A stretch of DNA of 7,013 bases from Armatimonadota bacterium (lineage in GTDB: Bacteria; Sysuimicrobiota; Sysuimicrobiia; Sysuimicrobiales; Kaftiobacteriaceae), in NCBI GenBank assembly GCA_020028535.1, contig JAIBHM010000140.1:1-7013 (forward strand), read 5' to 3'. Each line of letters opens with the position of its first letter. Position 1 is the first letter of the stretch. The notes beneath the pieces were generated by a model. It did not search any database and was not told the origin of the DNA. It was given only the letters and a program-made list of their open reading frames with translations. Of this stretch, positions 6,944-7,013 are shown piece by piece. Made by a program: the position numbers and the translations under genes.

Positions 6944-6955
6944 TCACCTCTCCTT
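6944..6955 (-). promoter_or_regulatory. Strong ribosome binding site of hpaB
   Basis: Reading the minus strand, AAGGAGAGGTGA precedes the hpaB ATG, with AGGTG 7 nt from the start. It is the only textbook Shine-Dalgarno in the catabolic operon. It overlaps the stop codon of the preceding gene by two bases, so hpaB is expressed from the upstream gene's transcript. Confidence 0.75.
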
Positions 6956-7013
6956 ACGCCTGTCCCATCTTCGGAATGTGATGCGTCCCCAACGCGACGT
7001 GCACCGTCTTGGT
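6954..7013 (-). CDS. C-terminal end of an unidentified gene, possibly a copper amine oxidase
   Basis: Only the last 19 codons and a TAA are present, ending TKTVHVALGTHHIPKMGQA. The stop lies 16 bp before hpaB and overlaps its ribosome site, so the frame and operon membership are plausible, although the other two frames are also open over this short stretch. The phrase V-x-LGTHHIP resembles the strand near the C-terminus of copper/topaquinone amine oxidases, which carries the third copper histidine and in many members continues with (R/K)-x-EDWP. Here the chain stops soon after, so this would be a short-tailed member. If correct, the enzyme would convert tyramine to 4-hydroxyphenylacetaldehyde and feed the hpa pathway. 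The assignment is a guess from a dozen residues; that a gene ends here is more secure than its name. Confidence 0.35.
   Translation of the reverse strand, partial: TKTVHVALGTHHIPKMGQA

Overview
The window is a GC-rich, densely packed bacterial segment with no phage, insertion sequence, CRISPR or RNA gene that I can see. Codon use is strongly G/C-ending throughout and genes overlap or nearly touch. The lineage cannot be fixed from this sequence. The gene types (a Thermus-style two-component 4-hydroxyphenylacetate hydroxylase, a VOC-fold homoprotocatechuate dioxygenase, a MacA/MacB-like pair) fit a high-GC aerobic soil, sediment or subsurface bacterium.

There are three blocks. Positions 1-1957 (minus strand) hold an efflux pair: a membrane-fusion (HlyD/MacA-like) protein followed, through an ATGA overlap, by a LolD/MacB-type ABC ATPase that runs off the left edge. 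Positions 2222-3139 (plus strand) hold one ketopantoate-reductase-family gene, divergent from the efflux pair across a 264-bp gap. Positions 7013-3136 (minus strand) hold a catabolic operon. In transcription order it has the last 19 codons of an unidentified gene (perhaps a copper amine oxidase), hpaB (flavin-dependent 4-hydroxyphenylacetate 3-monooxygenase), hpaC (its flavin reductase), hpaD (extradiol 3,4-dihydroxyphenylacetate 2,3-dioxygenase) and a class I SAM methyltransferase of unknown substrate. The methyltransferase and the plus-strand reductase converge and share 4 bp at their stop codons.

Taken together, HpaC would supply reduced flavin to HpaB, HpaB would hydroxylate 4-hydroxyphenylacetate (or a similar phenol) to the catechol, and HpaD would open the ring. 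The lower meta-cleavage genes (dehydrogenase, isomerase, decarboxylase, hydratase, aldolase) are not in the window. If the truncated upstream gene is an amine oxidase, the operon would start from tyramine or a similar aryl-amine. The core enzymes are known families. The less ordinary points are the methyltransferase in the operon, a 67-bp coding overlap between hpaC and hpaD, a small inverted repeat on the hpaD stop codon, and a 3 x 14-residue tandem repeat in the adaptor's coiled coil.
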